The notes under the pieces were generated by a model. It made no database searches. It worked only from the letters and a program-made list of their open reading frames with translations, and was not told where the DNA came from. DNA of 64,000 nucleotides, taken from Lentzea pudingi. GTDB taxonomy: Bacteria; Actinomycetota; Actinomycetes; Mycobacteriales; Pseudonocardiaceae. Below are positions 49,636-57,304 of the stretch, piece by piece. The stretch is taken from NCBI RefSeq assembly GCF_014646255.1, contig NZ_BMNC01000001.1, positions 1 through 64,000 of the forward strand, given 5' to 3'. Within the stretch, counting starts at the first letter, position 1; every line of letters begins with the position of its first letter. A program made the translations under genes and the position numbers.

Positions 49636-50904
49636 ATGAGCGCACCTTGGGACGGCGATCTGACCGGGGCGGTGATCGACAACCGCTTCGTGGTCGGCAC
49701 GCTCCTCGGTTCCGGCGGCATGGCGGAGGTCTACCGCGCGTACGACCGATCGACGACGTCCTCGGTGGCGATCAAGATCTTCGCGGGTCCCGGCCTGCCC
49801 GACGACGAACTGCGCCTGCAGCGCGAGGCGTCGATGCTGGTCTCGCTCGACTGCCCCGGCATCATCCCGGTCTACGCCTCGGGAACGGTGTCGCGGCGCC
49901 CGTACTTCGTGATGCGCGAGATCACCGGCGGCACGCTGCGCCAGCGCATGCGCGAACCGCTGCCCCCGAGGTTCGTGGCGCGGATCGGCGGCCAGATCGC
50001 CGCGGTCCTGGACCACGTGCACGACCTGGGCGTCGTGCACCGCGACATCAAGCCGTCCAACATCCTGCTCGACGACACCGAGAAGCAGGCGTACCTCGCG
50101 GACTTCGGCCTCGCCCTGGTGGCGGAGGTGACGCGGGTGACGACGTCCGGCGTGCTGGTCGGCACCGCGGGCTACCTCTCGCCGGAGCAGGTGCGCGGCG
50201 TCGAGGTCGGGCCGCCCGCCGACGTGTACGCGCTCGGGCTGGTGCTGCTGGAATGCCTGACCGGGCGGCCCGAGTACCCCGGCGGGGACGCCGAGGCCGC
50301 GCTGGCCAGGCTGGCGCGTCCGCCCAGGATCCCCGTCGACCTGCCCGCGGCCTGGGTGTCGTTGTTGTCCGCGATGACGGACATGGTGCCCAGCCGCCGT
50401 CCGTCCGCCGCCCAGGCCGCGGAGGCGTTGAACGCGGCCCACGAGGCCAGTCGCGGGTTACCGGCCCTGCTGCCGGACGCGGCGGTCACGTTCGCCGCCT
50501 CGGCGCCCTCGGTCGTGCCGGAGCCCCGGTCCCGCAAGCGGTGGGCGATCGCGGCCGCTGCCGTCGCGGCGACCGCGGTGGCCGCGGTGGTGGTGAACTT
50601 CGCCGGTGGGGGTGAGGCTCCTGCCGCGGACAAGCCGGTGGCGCCGGATGCACAGACCCGCGTGGTGACGGTGACGCAGTCGACGGTGACCGTGGTGCAG
50701 ACGTCGTCCGGGGTCTCGGAGGCGCCCGGTGTGCCGGGGGCGCCGCAGCCCGGGTCCGGTGGGGTGGTCGCCGGGACGTCCACGCAGGTCGTGGAGACCA
50801 GCGAGGTCGTGCCGGTCGGGGAGACGACCACGACCAGCAAGGACAAGAAGAACAAGAAGAAGTCTTCGGAGGTCCCGGCTCCGTCGACGGTTCCTCAGCC
50901 GTAG
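49636..50904 (+). CDS. Membrane Ser/Thr protein kinase (PknB-like, no PASTA)
   Basis: A 422-residue Hanks-type kinase. It has the Gly loop GTLLGSGGMAEVYRAYD, the ATP Lys in VAIKIF, catalytic VVHRDIKPSNILL (Asp137), DFGLA and the activation segment GTAGYLSPEQVRG. The TM segment is at about residues 297-318. The extracytoplasmic tail is Thr/Val/Pro-rich (VVTVTQSTVTVVQ) and ends in KDKKNKKKSSEVPAPSTVP. It has no PASTA repeats, so muropeptide sensing is unlikely. Convergent with the HAD gene. Confidence 0.93.
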   Translation: MSAPWDGDLTGAVIDNRFVVGTLLGSGGMAEVYRAYDRSTTSSVAIKIFAGPGLPDDELRLQREASMLVSLDCPGIIPVYASGTVSRRPYFVMREITGGTLRQRMREPLPPRFVARIGGQIAAVLDHVHDLGVVHRDIKPSNILLDDTEKQAYLADFGLALVAEVTRVTTSGVLVGTAGYLSPEQVRGVEVGPPADVYALGLVLLECLTGRPEYPGGDAEAALARLARPPRIPVDLPAAWVSLLSAMTDMVPSRRPSAAQAAEALNAAHEASRGLPALLPDAAVTFAASAPSVVPEPRSRKRWAIAAAAVAATAVAAVVVNFAGGGEAPAADKPVAPDAQTRVVTVTQSTVTVVQTSSGVSEAPGVPGAPQPGSGGVVAGTSTQVVETSEVVPVGETTTTSKDKKNKKKSSEVPAPSTVPQP

Positions 50905-50938
50905 CAGTCGTCCCGGGCTGCTACGGCGGCTCCGCCGG
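50899..50938. terminator. Two hairpins between convergent kinase and HAD genes
   Basis: CCGTAGCAG (50899-50907, spanning the kinase stop) pairs with CTGCTACGG (50918-50926). A second small GC hairpin (GGCGG-CT-CCGCC) follows at about 50926-50937. A bidirectional terminator is likely. Confidence 0.6.
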
Positions 50939-50944
50939 GGAGTC

Positions 50945-51610
50945 TCAGGCGTTCGGCTCTTCCACCACGGCGAACGGCAGGTCGGAGAGTTCCGCGCGCA
51001 GCGTGTCCAGGTCCGGGTACACCGCCGAAGCCCCGCGGCCGGTCAGCTCGTCCTCGCCGAACCCGCCCGTGAGCAGTCCGATCGACGGCAGCCCCGCCCG
51101 TGCGGCGGCCTCGCAGTCCCACACCGAGTCGCCCACGACGACGGCGCGTTCGCCCTTCACCTCGCGCAGCGCCACCTGGATGATGTCCGGCGCCGGTTTG
51201 CTGTCCTCGACATCGTCGGACGTCGTCCAGGGGACGTCGCCCGGGTCGAGCAGCTTCAGGTAGTGCTCGATGTGCTTGCTCTTGCCCGAGCTCGCGAGCA
51301 CCACGGCCAGGCCCAGGTCGGTGGCGGCGCGGATGAGGCGGTGCGCGCCCTCCAGCGGCTGGATCTCGTCCAGCATCTCGTCGAAGTACTGCTCCCAGGC
51401 CTCGCGCAGCTTGTCGCCGTGGTCCTCTTCGACCTTGTCGCCCGCCACGGCGGCGACGAGCCTGTCGCCGCCCATGCCGATCGCGCGGTGCACGCGCCAC
51501 GCGGGCACGGTGACGTCGACGCTGCGGAAGGCGCGCAGCCACGCCACCGTGTGGTGGTAGTTGGTGTCGACCAGCGTGCCGTCCACGTCGAGGACCAGGG
51601 TGTTGCTCAT
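50945..51610 (-). CDS. HAD-superfamily phosphatase
   Basis: A 221-residue HAD hydrolase. Motif I is LVLDVDGTLVDTNYHH, motif II is VVLASSGKSKHI, motif III Lys is in DSKPAPDI, and motif IV is VVVGDSVWDCEAA. The helical cap sits between motifs I and II, as in phosphoglycolate- or beta-phosphoglucomutase-like enzymes. Second residue after the nucleophile is Asp (DVDGT), consistent with a phosphatase. The substrate is not predictable. Followed by a shared terminator with the kinase gene. Confidence 0.9.
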   Translation of the reverse strand: MSNTLVLDVDGTLVDTNYHHTVAWLRAFRSVDVTVPAWRVHRAIGMGGDRLVAAVAGDKVEEDHGDKLREAWEQYFDEMLDEIQPLEGAHRLIRAATDLGLAVVLASSGKSKHIEHYLKLLDPGDVPWTTSDDVEDSKPAPDIIQVALREVKGERAVVVGDSVWDCEAAARAGLPSIGLLTGGFGEDELTGRGASAVYPDLDTLRAELSDLPFAVVEEPNA

Positions 51611-51632
51611 GAAGTCAGGTTTGCCCGCGTCC

Positions 51633-52931
51633 CTACCTCGGCAAACCCACCAGCTCCCTGGTGCCCTGCAGGGCCGAGAGCTCGCGGCGCAGCACGCTGT
51701 CGAGCCAGTGCGCGTCCGACATCCACGACTGGTTCGTGTTCAGGCAGACGTGCACGGACGACTTGTAGACCGACAGCGCGATGCCGACCGCGTGGCCTGG
51801 GGCGACGGGCGCGACCGGGTACATCTCGCACAGCGACGCGCCGTCGAGGGCGAGCGGGACGGACGGCAGCGGCACCGAGGTGACCAGCGTGTCGAACAGC
51901 AGGGGAGCGCAGCGGCCCATGACCGGCGCGGCCAGGCGGTGCACCAGCGGCGGCACCTTGTCGGCGAGCAGCGGCAACGCGCCCGCGCCCCGGTCCGGGC
52001 CCGCGGCCTTCGCCGACTCCATCTGCGCGCGGATGTTCCGCAGCCGCTGCGCCGGGTCCGGCTCGCCGACCGGCAGTGAGACGAGGAAGCCGGAGATCTG
52101 GTTGCCCGAGGCGCCGTCGCCGGAGCGTGAGCGCTGGTTAACCGGGATCAGGGCCCGGACGACCGAGTCGGGGCCCGCGCTGCCGTGCGCGGAAAGCCAG
52201 TGGCGCAACGCACCTGTGACGAGGGCGAGCAGCACGTCGTTCACCGTGCCGCCGTGCGCGCGGCGGATTCGGTGCACGTCCGCGAGATCCAGGCGCGACA
52301 TCACCACGCGGCGTGGCCGGGTGGACGCGGTGAGCACCGGCGAGTTCAGCGTCGGCGGGCGCGTGTTCATCAGCACGCTCGACGCGATGTCGAGGGTGTC
52401 CTTGATCCCGCGCAGCGACGGGAGCGACGGGATGATCGACCTCACCGCCGGTTCCGGAGCGTCCGGAATGGACAGCCGCGACGGGTCGAAGAGCTGGATT
52501 CCCAGGCCAACGGCCTTCATGCCGTCGCACAGCGAGTGGTGCAGCTTCGCGACCACGGCGAACCTGCCGCCCGCGAGACCGGTGACGACGTGCAGCTCCC
52601 ACGGCGGGCGGGCGAGGTCGAGCGGCTGTGCCATGAGGTGGGAGACCAGGGTGGCGAAGCGATCACGGCCGCGCACGTGGTGCGTGAAGACGTGGTCCTC
52701 GGGTGCGAAGCCGGGGTCCTCGACCCAGCGCGCGCCGCCCAGCATCGAGGTGCGGGCGCGCTGACGCAGGCGCGGGATCTCTTGCGCCCGTTCGCAGAGC
52801 ACGGCGGCGATGCGGGCCGGATGCACCGGAGTGGACGGTGCGAAGGTCGCGACCGCACCGAGGTGCAACGGATTGGAGTCGCCCTCCATCGCGAGGAAAG
52901 CGATGTCGAGGGGGGAGAGGTGGTCTGTCAT
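51633..52931 (-). CDS. Wax ester synthase/diacylglycerol acyltransferase (WS/DGAT)
   Basis: A 432-residue acyltransferase. DHLSPLDIAFLAMEGDSNPLHLGAVATF is the conserved N-terminus. The active site is KLHHSLCDGMKAVGL, an HHxxxDG motif with Ser-Leu-Cys in the variable positions. NDVLLALVTGALRHWL, ALIPVNQRSRSG and the C-terminal domain are also typical. It acylates diacylglycerol or fatty alcohols with acyl-CoA for lipid storage. ATG 52931 starts at the family N-terminus; upstream in-frame codons are non-homologous. It lies 23 bp upstream of the HAD gene on the same strand. Confidence 0.92.
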   Translation of the reverse strand: MTDHLSPLDIAFLAMEGDSNPLHLGAVATFAPSTPVHPARIAAVLCERAQEIPRLRQRARTSMLGGARWVEDPGFAPEDHVFTHHVRGRDRFATLVSHLMAQPLDLARPPWELHVVTGLAGGRFAVVAKLHHSLCDGMKAVGLGIQLFDPSRLSIPDAPEPAVRSIIPSLPSLRGIKDTLDIASSVLMNTRPPTLNSPVLTASTRPRRVVMSRLDLADVHRIRRAHGGTVNDVLLALVTGALRHWLSAHGSAGPDSVVRALIPVNQRSRSGDGASGNQISGFLVSLPVGEPDPAQRLRNIRAQMESAKAAGPDRGAGALPLLADKVPPLVHRLAAPVMGRCAPLLFDTLVTSVPLPSVPLALDGASLCEMYPVAPVAPGHAVGIALSVYKSSVHVCLNTNQSWMSDAHWLDSVLRRELSALQGTRELVGLPR

Positions 52932-52992
52932 ATCCGTGCAAGGAAAACAGGTACTCGTGTCGCGCGCATTGCGATGAGATGGCGGTGACTCC

Positions 52993-53925
52993 CTACCGCC
53001 CCAAGTACACTCGAACGGTGGTACCGCTGTGACTCGTGTGGGTGCGAACCAGGTCACACAACAGGTTCACCATCACGATCCCGAAGCCCGACAGGCCGGT
53101 GAACGACGGCGGGAAGCCGGCGCCCGCGTCACTCACCTCGCACACGGCGGTGTCGTCCTCCCGCCACAACCGCAGCACCCCGCGGCCGGACGCGTGCAGG
53201 ATGCTGTTCGTCGCGAGCTCGTTGACCGCGAGCACCAGGTCCTCGACCTGCTCGCGACGCAACCAGTGCGCGTGCGCTGACACGAGCTTGCGCATGTGCG
53301 CGAGCGTGCCGACGGAGAACTGGTGCTCCTCGACGCCGGGCGGTGGCGGCGGCAACGGCACGTTGTAGATGTCGGCGAGCGCGGTGGGGTCGGTGTACCA
53401 CTCGCTCGCCACCCGCCGCTCGCCGTCGATCACCACGGGATGGGTGCGCCGCGCGTCGTCCAGCACGTGACCGGGCAACGCCGTCGCGTCGTACGGGCAG
53501 AGGATGACGCCGTGCCGTCCCTCGAACGCGGTGTTGATCAACGCCTCGTGCTGCACGCACGCCGGGTACTCGAGCTCGGTGCGGCCGGGCCAGATCGGTT
53601 GCCCGACCATGCGGAACCGGCGCTGGGTGCTCGCGCTGAACGCCATCAGCACACCCGGGATGATCCGCCCGGGGTTGCGGCCGGCCTCGGTCATGTCGAT
53701 GAAGTGCACCTGGTCCGCGACCGCTCCCAGCCGTGCGCGCAACGGAGCGATGCTCACCTCGGGCACCGCCACCAGCACGGGCTCGCCGTTGTCGACGCCG
53801 TCCGCCACGAATCTCGCCGTACCGGAGAGGAAGGTGTCCTCGTCCCGGTAGAACAGGGCTTCGTGCGCGAACGGAGCAACGGCGTTCATCGGCTTCCCGG
53901 TGCGGTCGACGGCTGCGGCAGGCAT
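52993..53925 (-). CDS. MEDS-domain sensor with anti-sigma-type HATPase
   Basis: A 310-residue protein. The N-terminal MEDS domain (FAHEALFYRDEDTFLSGTARFVADGVDNGEPVLVAVPE ... CPYDATALPGHVLDDARRTHP) is followed by a HATPase_c_2 domain (EDLVLAVNELATNSILHASG ... VCEVSDAGAGFPP ... GFGIVMVNLLCD). Such proteins act as anti-sigma kinases or regulators in SigB-like partner switching. No sigma or anti-anti-sigma gene is adjacent. ATG 53925 follows GGGGAG; ATG 53889 is an alternative. Confidence 0.88.
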   Translation of the reverse strand: MPAAAVDRTGKPMNAVAPFAHEALFYRDEDTFLSGTARFVADGVDNGEPVLVAVPEVSIAPLRARLGAVADQVHFIDMTEAGRNPGRIIPGVLMAFSASTQRRFRMVGQPIWPGRTELEYPACVQHEALINTAFEGRHGVILCPYDATALPGHVLDDARRTHPVVIDGERRVASEWYTDPTALADIYNVPLPPPPPGVEEHQFSVGTLAHMRKLVSAHAHWLRREQVEDLVLAVNELATNSILHASGRGVLRLWREDDTAVCEVSDAGAGFPPSFTGLSGFGIVMVNLLCDLVRTHTSHSGTTVRVYLGR

Positions 53926-54071
53926 CCATTCTGCTCCCCGTAACAGTGTTTCGGCGGGGGCCAGGCCGGTGGTTGTCGGTAGGCGTGAAGGTGTGAACGG
54001 AATTCGCCGTGCGGACGGGGAAAAGCCCAGGCAGACTCGCGGTTGTCGGGGTCTCGCTAGGAGGTGGCGCC

Positions 54072-54809
54072 GTGCTCGCTCACCACACGCTGACCGGGCC
54101 GGAGAACGCGCCGGTCCTGGTGCTCGGCAACGCACTCGGGACGACCACTTCGCTGTGGGACGACTTCTCGTTGCGGTTCCGGGTGCTGCGCTTCGACCAC
54201 CGGGGGCACGGGCTGAGCCCGGCCGTTCCCGGGGCGTGTTCGATCGCTGACCTGGCCGGGGATGTTGTGGAGCTGTTGGACCACTTGGGATTGCGCCAGG
54301 TGTACTACTGCGGGGTCTCGTTGGGCGGGATGGTCGGGATGTGGCTCGCGGCGCACACCGATCGTGTGTCTCGGCTCGCGTTGGTGTGCACTACCGCCTG
54401 GGTGCCGGACAAGGGGCGGTTGGACGAGCGGATCTCGGTTGTGCGGGGGTTGGGGATGGAGGCGGCGGCGGATGCTGTTTTGTCGCGGTGGTTCACGCCG
54501 TTGTGCCCGCCGGATGTGGTTGCTCGGTTCCGGGCTGAGTTGTTGAGGGTTGATCCGGCTTCGTACCTCGCCTGTGTTGAAGCGGTGCGGGAGATGGATC
54601 TTCGGGCTGATCTGGTGAAGATCGATGTGCCCACTGTGGTCGTGGCTGCGGCTCAGGATCAGGCGACGCCTACCGAGTTGGTGCGGCAGATCGCTGATGC
54701 GTTGCCGGATTCTGAGTTGTATGTGGTTGGGGATGCGGCGCATTTGGCTGTGGTGGAGGCGCCTCGGACCATTTCGGTGATTCTTGATGATCACTTTGGG
54801 AATGAGTAG
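54072..54809 (+). CDS. PcaD-like alpha/beta hydrolase (3-oxoadipate enol-lactonase family)
   Basis: A 245-residue hydrolase. LVLGNALGTTTSLWDDFSLRFRVLRFDHRGHGLS is the PcaD N-terminal pattern. YYCGVSLGGMVGMWLAA is the Ser nucleophile elbow, AQDQATP the acid region, and DAAHLAVVEAP the His. Other catechol-pathway genes are absent here, so true 3-oxoadipate enol-lactonase activity is unproven. GTG 54072 follows AGGAGG (54059-54064) at 7 nt and is preferred over the frame's first codon at 54009. The last third is markedly richer in T-ending codons than the first. Confidence 0.87.
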   Translation: MLAHHTLTGPENAPVLVLGNALGTTTSLWDDFSLRFRVLRFDHRGHGLSPAVPGACSIADLAGDVVELLDHLGLRQVYYCGVSLGGMVGMWLAAHTDRVSRLALVCTTAWVPDKGRLDERISVVRGLGMEAAADAVLSRWFTPLCPPDVVARFRAELLRVDPASYLACVEAVREMDLRADLVKIDVPTVVVAAAQDQATPTELVRQIADALPDSELYVVGDAAHLAVVEAPRTISVILDDHFGNE

Positions 54810-54927
54810 GCGCCTCGCGCGGGTCGACTTGCGTTGGCTGGTGCCGGTTCCAGCGGGGTTGGTCGCGTACCTGGGGCACGGTCGCCTTGCGAGGGTGGTC
54901 CGGCGGGTCATGACGGATCAAGGGGCC

Positions 54928-55053
54928 GCGATTGGGGCTTGACCTTGAGCCTCTGGCGGGATGCGTGACGGCCGGAAAAAGGCCGGGCTGAGAAGCGCCC
55001 GGCCGTGCCCGTGAGGGTGGCATCCCGCCCCCTCAAGGTAAAGCCCCAATCGC
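54928..55053. repeat. 126-nt three-stem hairpin element, copy B
   Basis: Outer stem: 22 bp with one mismatch (54928-54949 with 55032-55053). Middle stem: GGCGGGATGC (54955-54964) with GCATCCCGCC (55020-55029). Apical hairpin: GGCCGGGC (54981-54988) with GCCCGGCC (54997-55004), loop of 8. Length and stem order equal copy A at 14832-14957. It lies in the gap between the PcaD-like gene and the convergent MOSC gene, 118 bp after the former's stop. Confidence 0.8.
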
Positions 55054-55158
55054 CATGTGAGGTGCCTACCGGTACCCATGGATGAGCAGGTTCAGACGGC
55101 TCGCTTCGCATCGCCACGCCAGGACCCGTAGGTGGTTGGGATGCGTTGCTGGCTGACC

Positions 55159-55357
55159 GGTTGGCACCGCGCGCCGGGCTTGCGTCGAGGTTGGCCTGCG
55201 ATTGCGGCTTCCGGTTGGCACCGCGCGCCGGGCTTGCGTCGAGGTTGGCCTGCGTTGGCGAGTGCGGGTGGCGCGCGCCCGGCTTTGTCCGAGGTTGGCC
55301 TGCGTTGGCGAGTGCGGGTGGTGGCGCGCGCCGGGCTTGGTCCGAGGTTGGCCTGCG
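55159..55357. repeat. Tandem repeat, four copies of a 50-54-bp unit
   Basis: Copies 1 (55159-55200) and 2 (55213-55254) share 42 identical bases, GGTTGGCACCGCGCGCCGGG onward. Copies 3 (55266-55304) and 4 (55316-55357) are degenerate, but all four end in GAGGTTGGCCTGCG. Between copies sit GCGAGTGCGGGT-type spacers. Open frames across it are repeat-derived and not credible. It may vary in copy number between strains. Confidence 0.75.
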
Positions 55358-55385
55358 TGAGCGAGTGCGGGTGATGGTTGCCTGG

Positions 55386-55925
55386 TCAGACCTTTTCCAG
55401 TGGGCGGTGCGGTTCTGCCGGGAGTTCCACGCGGATCTCGTCGCCGGGGCGCACGACGCCGCCCACCAGGACGATCGACATGATTCCCGCGCGCCGCACC
55501 AGTTGTCCGTCGGGACCCTTGCCCACCACTTCCTTGAGCAGGCCCTTCGAGAACCTGTCGATCTGGATGCACGGGTTGCGCAGGCCGGTGACTTCCACGA
55601 CGGCCTCGGGGCCGAGGTGCAGCAGCGTGCCGGTGGGGAGGCCGAGGAGGTCGATGCCTCGGGTGGTGATGTTCTCGCCGATCTCGCCCGGTTCTACGGG
55701 GAAGCCCTTCGAGCGGAGCTCGTCGAAGAGTTCGGAGTGCATCAGGTGCACCTGGCGGAGGTTCGGTTGTGTCGGGTCCTGGGCCATCCGGGATCGGTGC
55801 TTGACCGTGACGCCCTGGTGGACGTCGCCTTCGATGCCCAGGCCGGCGAGCAGCGTGATGCTGTCGCGGGTGGGCTTGGTGAACGTGTACTCCTCGTTGC
55901 GGCTTACCGCCGTGACAACCCCCAT
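55386..55925 (-). CDS. MOSC-domain protein
   Basis: A 179-residue MOSC protein. GIEGDVHQGVTVKHRSRM, NLRQVHLMHSELFDEL, EPGEIGENITTRGIDLLGLPTGTLLHLG, GLRNPCIQIDRF (conserved Cys) and MSIVLVGGVVRPGDEIRVELP are the family blocks. MOSC domains bind sulfurated molybdenum cofactor or pyridoxal-type ligands and detoxify N-hydroxylated compounds in some members. ATG 55925 starts at MGVVTAVS, where homology begins. Confidence 0.9.
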   Translation of the reverse strand: MGVVTAVSRNEEYTFTKPTRDSITLLAGLGIEGDVHQGVTVKHRSRMAQDPTQPNLRQVHLMHSELFDELRSKGFPVEPGEIGENITTRGIDLLGLPTGTLLHLGPEAVVEVTGLRNPCIQIDRFSKGLLKEVVGKGPDGQLVRRAGIMSIVLVGGVVRPGDEIRVELPAEPHRPLEKV

Positions 55926-56063
55926 GGTCCCGATTGTGCACGATAAGTTGAGACGCTGGGGGGTGCGCCGAACGGAGTAGTGGAACACGGAAGGGCGAAT
56001 CGATCAAGGTGTATCAATTCGAGTCACTCGATGGTGTTCTACCTGCATCGATGCACGTTGCTG

Positions 56064-56165
56064 TGGAAACGCTCTCACGAACTTCCGGCAAGAGTCTTGA
56101 CTAATCCTCAGGTAAGGCTGTTGACTCCGTCACACCTCGTCGGAACCGGTTACGGAACCGGTTCC
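56064..56165 (+). promoter_or_regulatory. Candidate LacI operators upstream of the 56191 regulator
   Basis: TGGAAACGCTCTCA (56064-56077) shares the CGCTCTC half-site with the palindrome before the transport operon (57265-57276). Closer to the start, GGAACCGGTT (56142-56151) and the palindrome GGAACCGGTTCC (56154-56165) repeat at 12-bp spacing. A TTGACT hexamer at 56121-56126 could be the -35 box. Either site type could mediate autoregulation. Confidence 0.5.
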
Positions 56166-56190
56166 AGGAGGCGGCGGAAGGAAGTTCGGC

Positions 56191-57186
56191 ATGCGTGTCA
56201 CGATCGCAGAGGTCGCCCAACGCGCCCAGGTGTCCAAAGCGACCGTGTCACGCGTGCTGAACGGCAAGCCGGACGTGGACGCCTCTACGGCGCAACGGGT
56301 TCGCAAGGTCATCGACGAGATCGGGTACGTGCCCAGCGCACGTGCGGTTGGTCTTGCTCGGGGGCGTACGCGGACCGTCGCGATGCTCGCGCCCTCTCTC
56401 ACGTGGCCGTGGATGGGTGAGGTGCTGCAAGGCATCGTCGACACCCTCGAGGCCGATGGGTACGGGCTGTTGCTCTACACGCTCAACCGCGGGCCGGAGT
56501 CGCTGAACCAGTTCGCGAACCACGTGTCCGCCAACGCTTTCGACGGGCTGCTGGTCGTCGAGCCGCCGGACGCGCTGCACTACATCTCCACGCTCTACCG
56601 GGCGGGCCTGCCGGTCGTCATGATCGACGACCGCGGCTCGCACCCGGAGTTCCCTTCGGTGACGACGACGAACCGGCAGGGAGGCGCGGATGTCGCGAGG
56701 CATCTCGTCGCGGCGGGCCGCCGCAGGTTCGCCGTCGTCACCGGACCTCCGCACTTCGGGTGCACTCAGGCGAGGCTGGACGGGTTCCGGCTCGCTTTGG
56801 CGGAGGCGGGCCTGACGCTGCACCCGGATCTCGTCGTCGACGGTGACTTCACCACCGAGGGTGGTGAGGTCGCCGTGGACAAGCTCGTGGCGAGCGGGAT
56901 CCCGTTCGACGCCGTGTTCGCGCAGAACGACCTCTCGGCGGTCGGGGTGCTGCGGGCGCTGCGGGAGTCCGGCAGGACCGTCCCCGACGACGTGTCCGTG
57001 GTCGGCTTCGACGACGTCCCGGTCGCGGGACACACCGAACCCCGGCTGACGACGATCCGCCAGCCGCTGCAGGAGATGGGTGCCGCCGCCGCGCGGATGC
57101 TGCTCTCCACGCTCGAGGGACAGCCGATGCCCGACCACCCGCTGGTGCTGCCGACCTCGTTGATCGTGCGCGAATCCGCGCCCTGA
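56191..57186 (+). CDS. LacI-family regulator of the beta-glucoside operon
   Basis: A 331-residue regulator. HTH and hinge: VTIAEVAQRAQVSKATVSRVLNG ... YVPSARAVGLARGRTRTVAML. The effector domain is complete (TRLDGF-type turn, QNDLSAVGVLRALRESG, VSVVGFDDVPVAGHTEPRLTTIRQPLQEMG). It is followed by a terminator, an operator palindrome and then the importer/beta-glucosidase operon on the same strand, so it most likely represses that operon in response to a beta-glucoside. The ATG has GGAAGGAAG upstream. Confidence 0.93.
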   Translation: MRVTIAEVAQRAQVSKATVSRVLNGKPDVDASTAQRVRKVIDEIGYVPSARAVGLARGRTRTVAMLAPSLTWPWMGEVLQGIVDTLEADGYGLLLYTLNRGPESLNQFANHVSANAFDGLLVVEPPDALHYISTLYRAGLPVVMIDDRGSHPEFPSVTTTNRQGGADVARHLVAAGRRRFAVVTGPPHFGCTQARLDGFRLALAEAGLTLHPDLVVDGDFTTEGGEVAVDKLVASGIPFDAVFAQNDLSAVGVLRALRESGRTVPDDVSVVGFDDVPVAGHTEPRLTTIRQPLQEMGAAAARMLLSTLEGQPMPDHPLVLPTSLIVRESAP

Positions 57187-57219
57187 CTCCACCCCGCTCC
57201 ACCACAACCGAAGAGAACC

Positions 57220-57246
57220 CGCCAGGCCACCGCATGCGGCCTGGCG
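57220..57246 (+). terminator. Terminator hairpin after the LacI gene
   Basis: CGCCAGGCC (57220-57228) pairs with GGCCTGGCG (57238-57246), loop of 9, 33 bp after the stop. It separates the regulator from the transport operon. Confidence 0.75.
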
Positions 57247-57264
57247 AGTTCGCCGTACGCATGA

Positions 57265-57276
57265 GAGAGCGCTCTC
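57265..57276 (+). promoter_or_regulatory. LacI/CebR-type operator palindrome
   Basis: GAGAGCGCTCTC is a perfect 12-bp palindrome with the central CGCG-like step (AGCGCT) typical of actinobacterial LacI/CebR operators (GGGAGCGCTCCC type). It lies 28 bp before the binding-protein ATG, where it could overlap the promoter. Confidence 0.75.
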
Positions 57277-57304
57277 ATGCTTCGTCGTATCGGGAGACTC
57301 CCCC

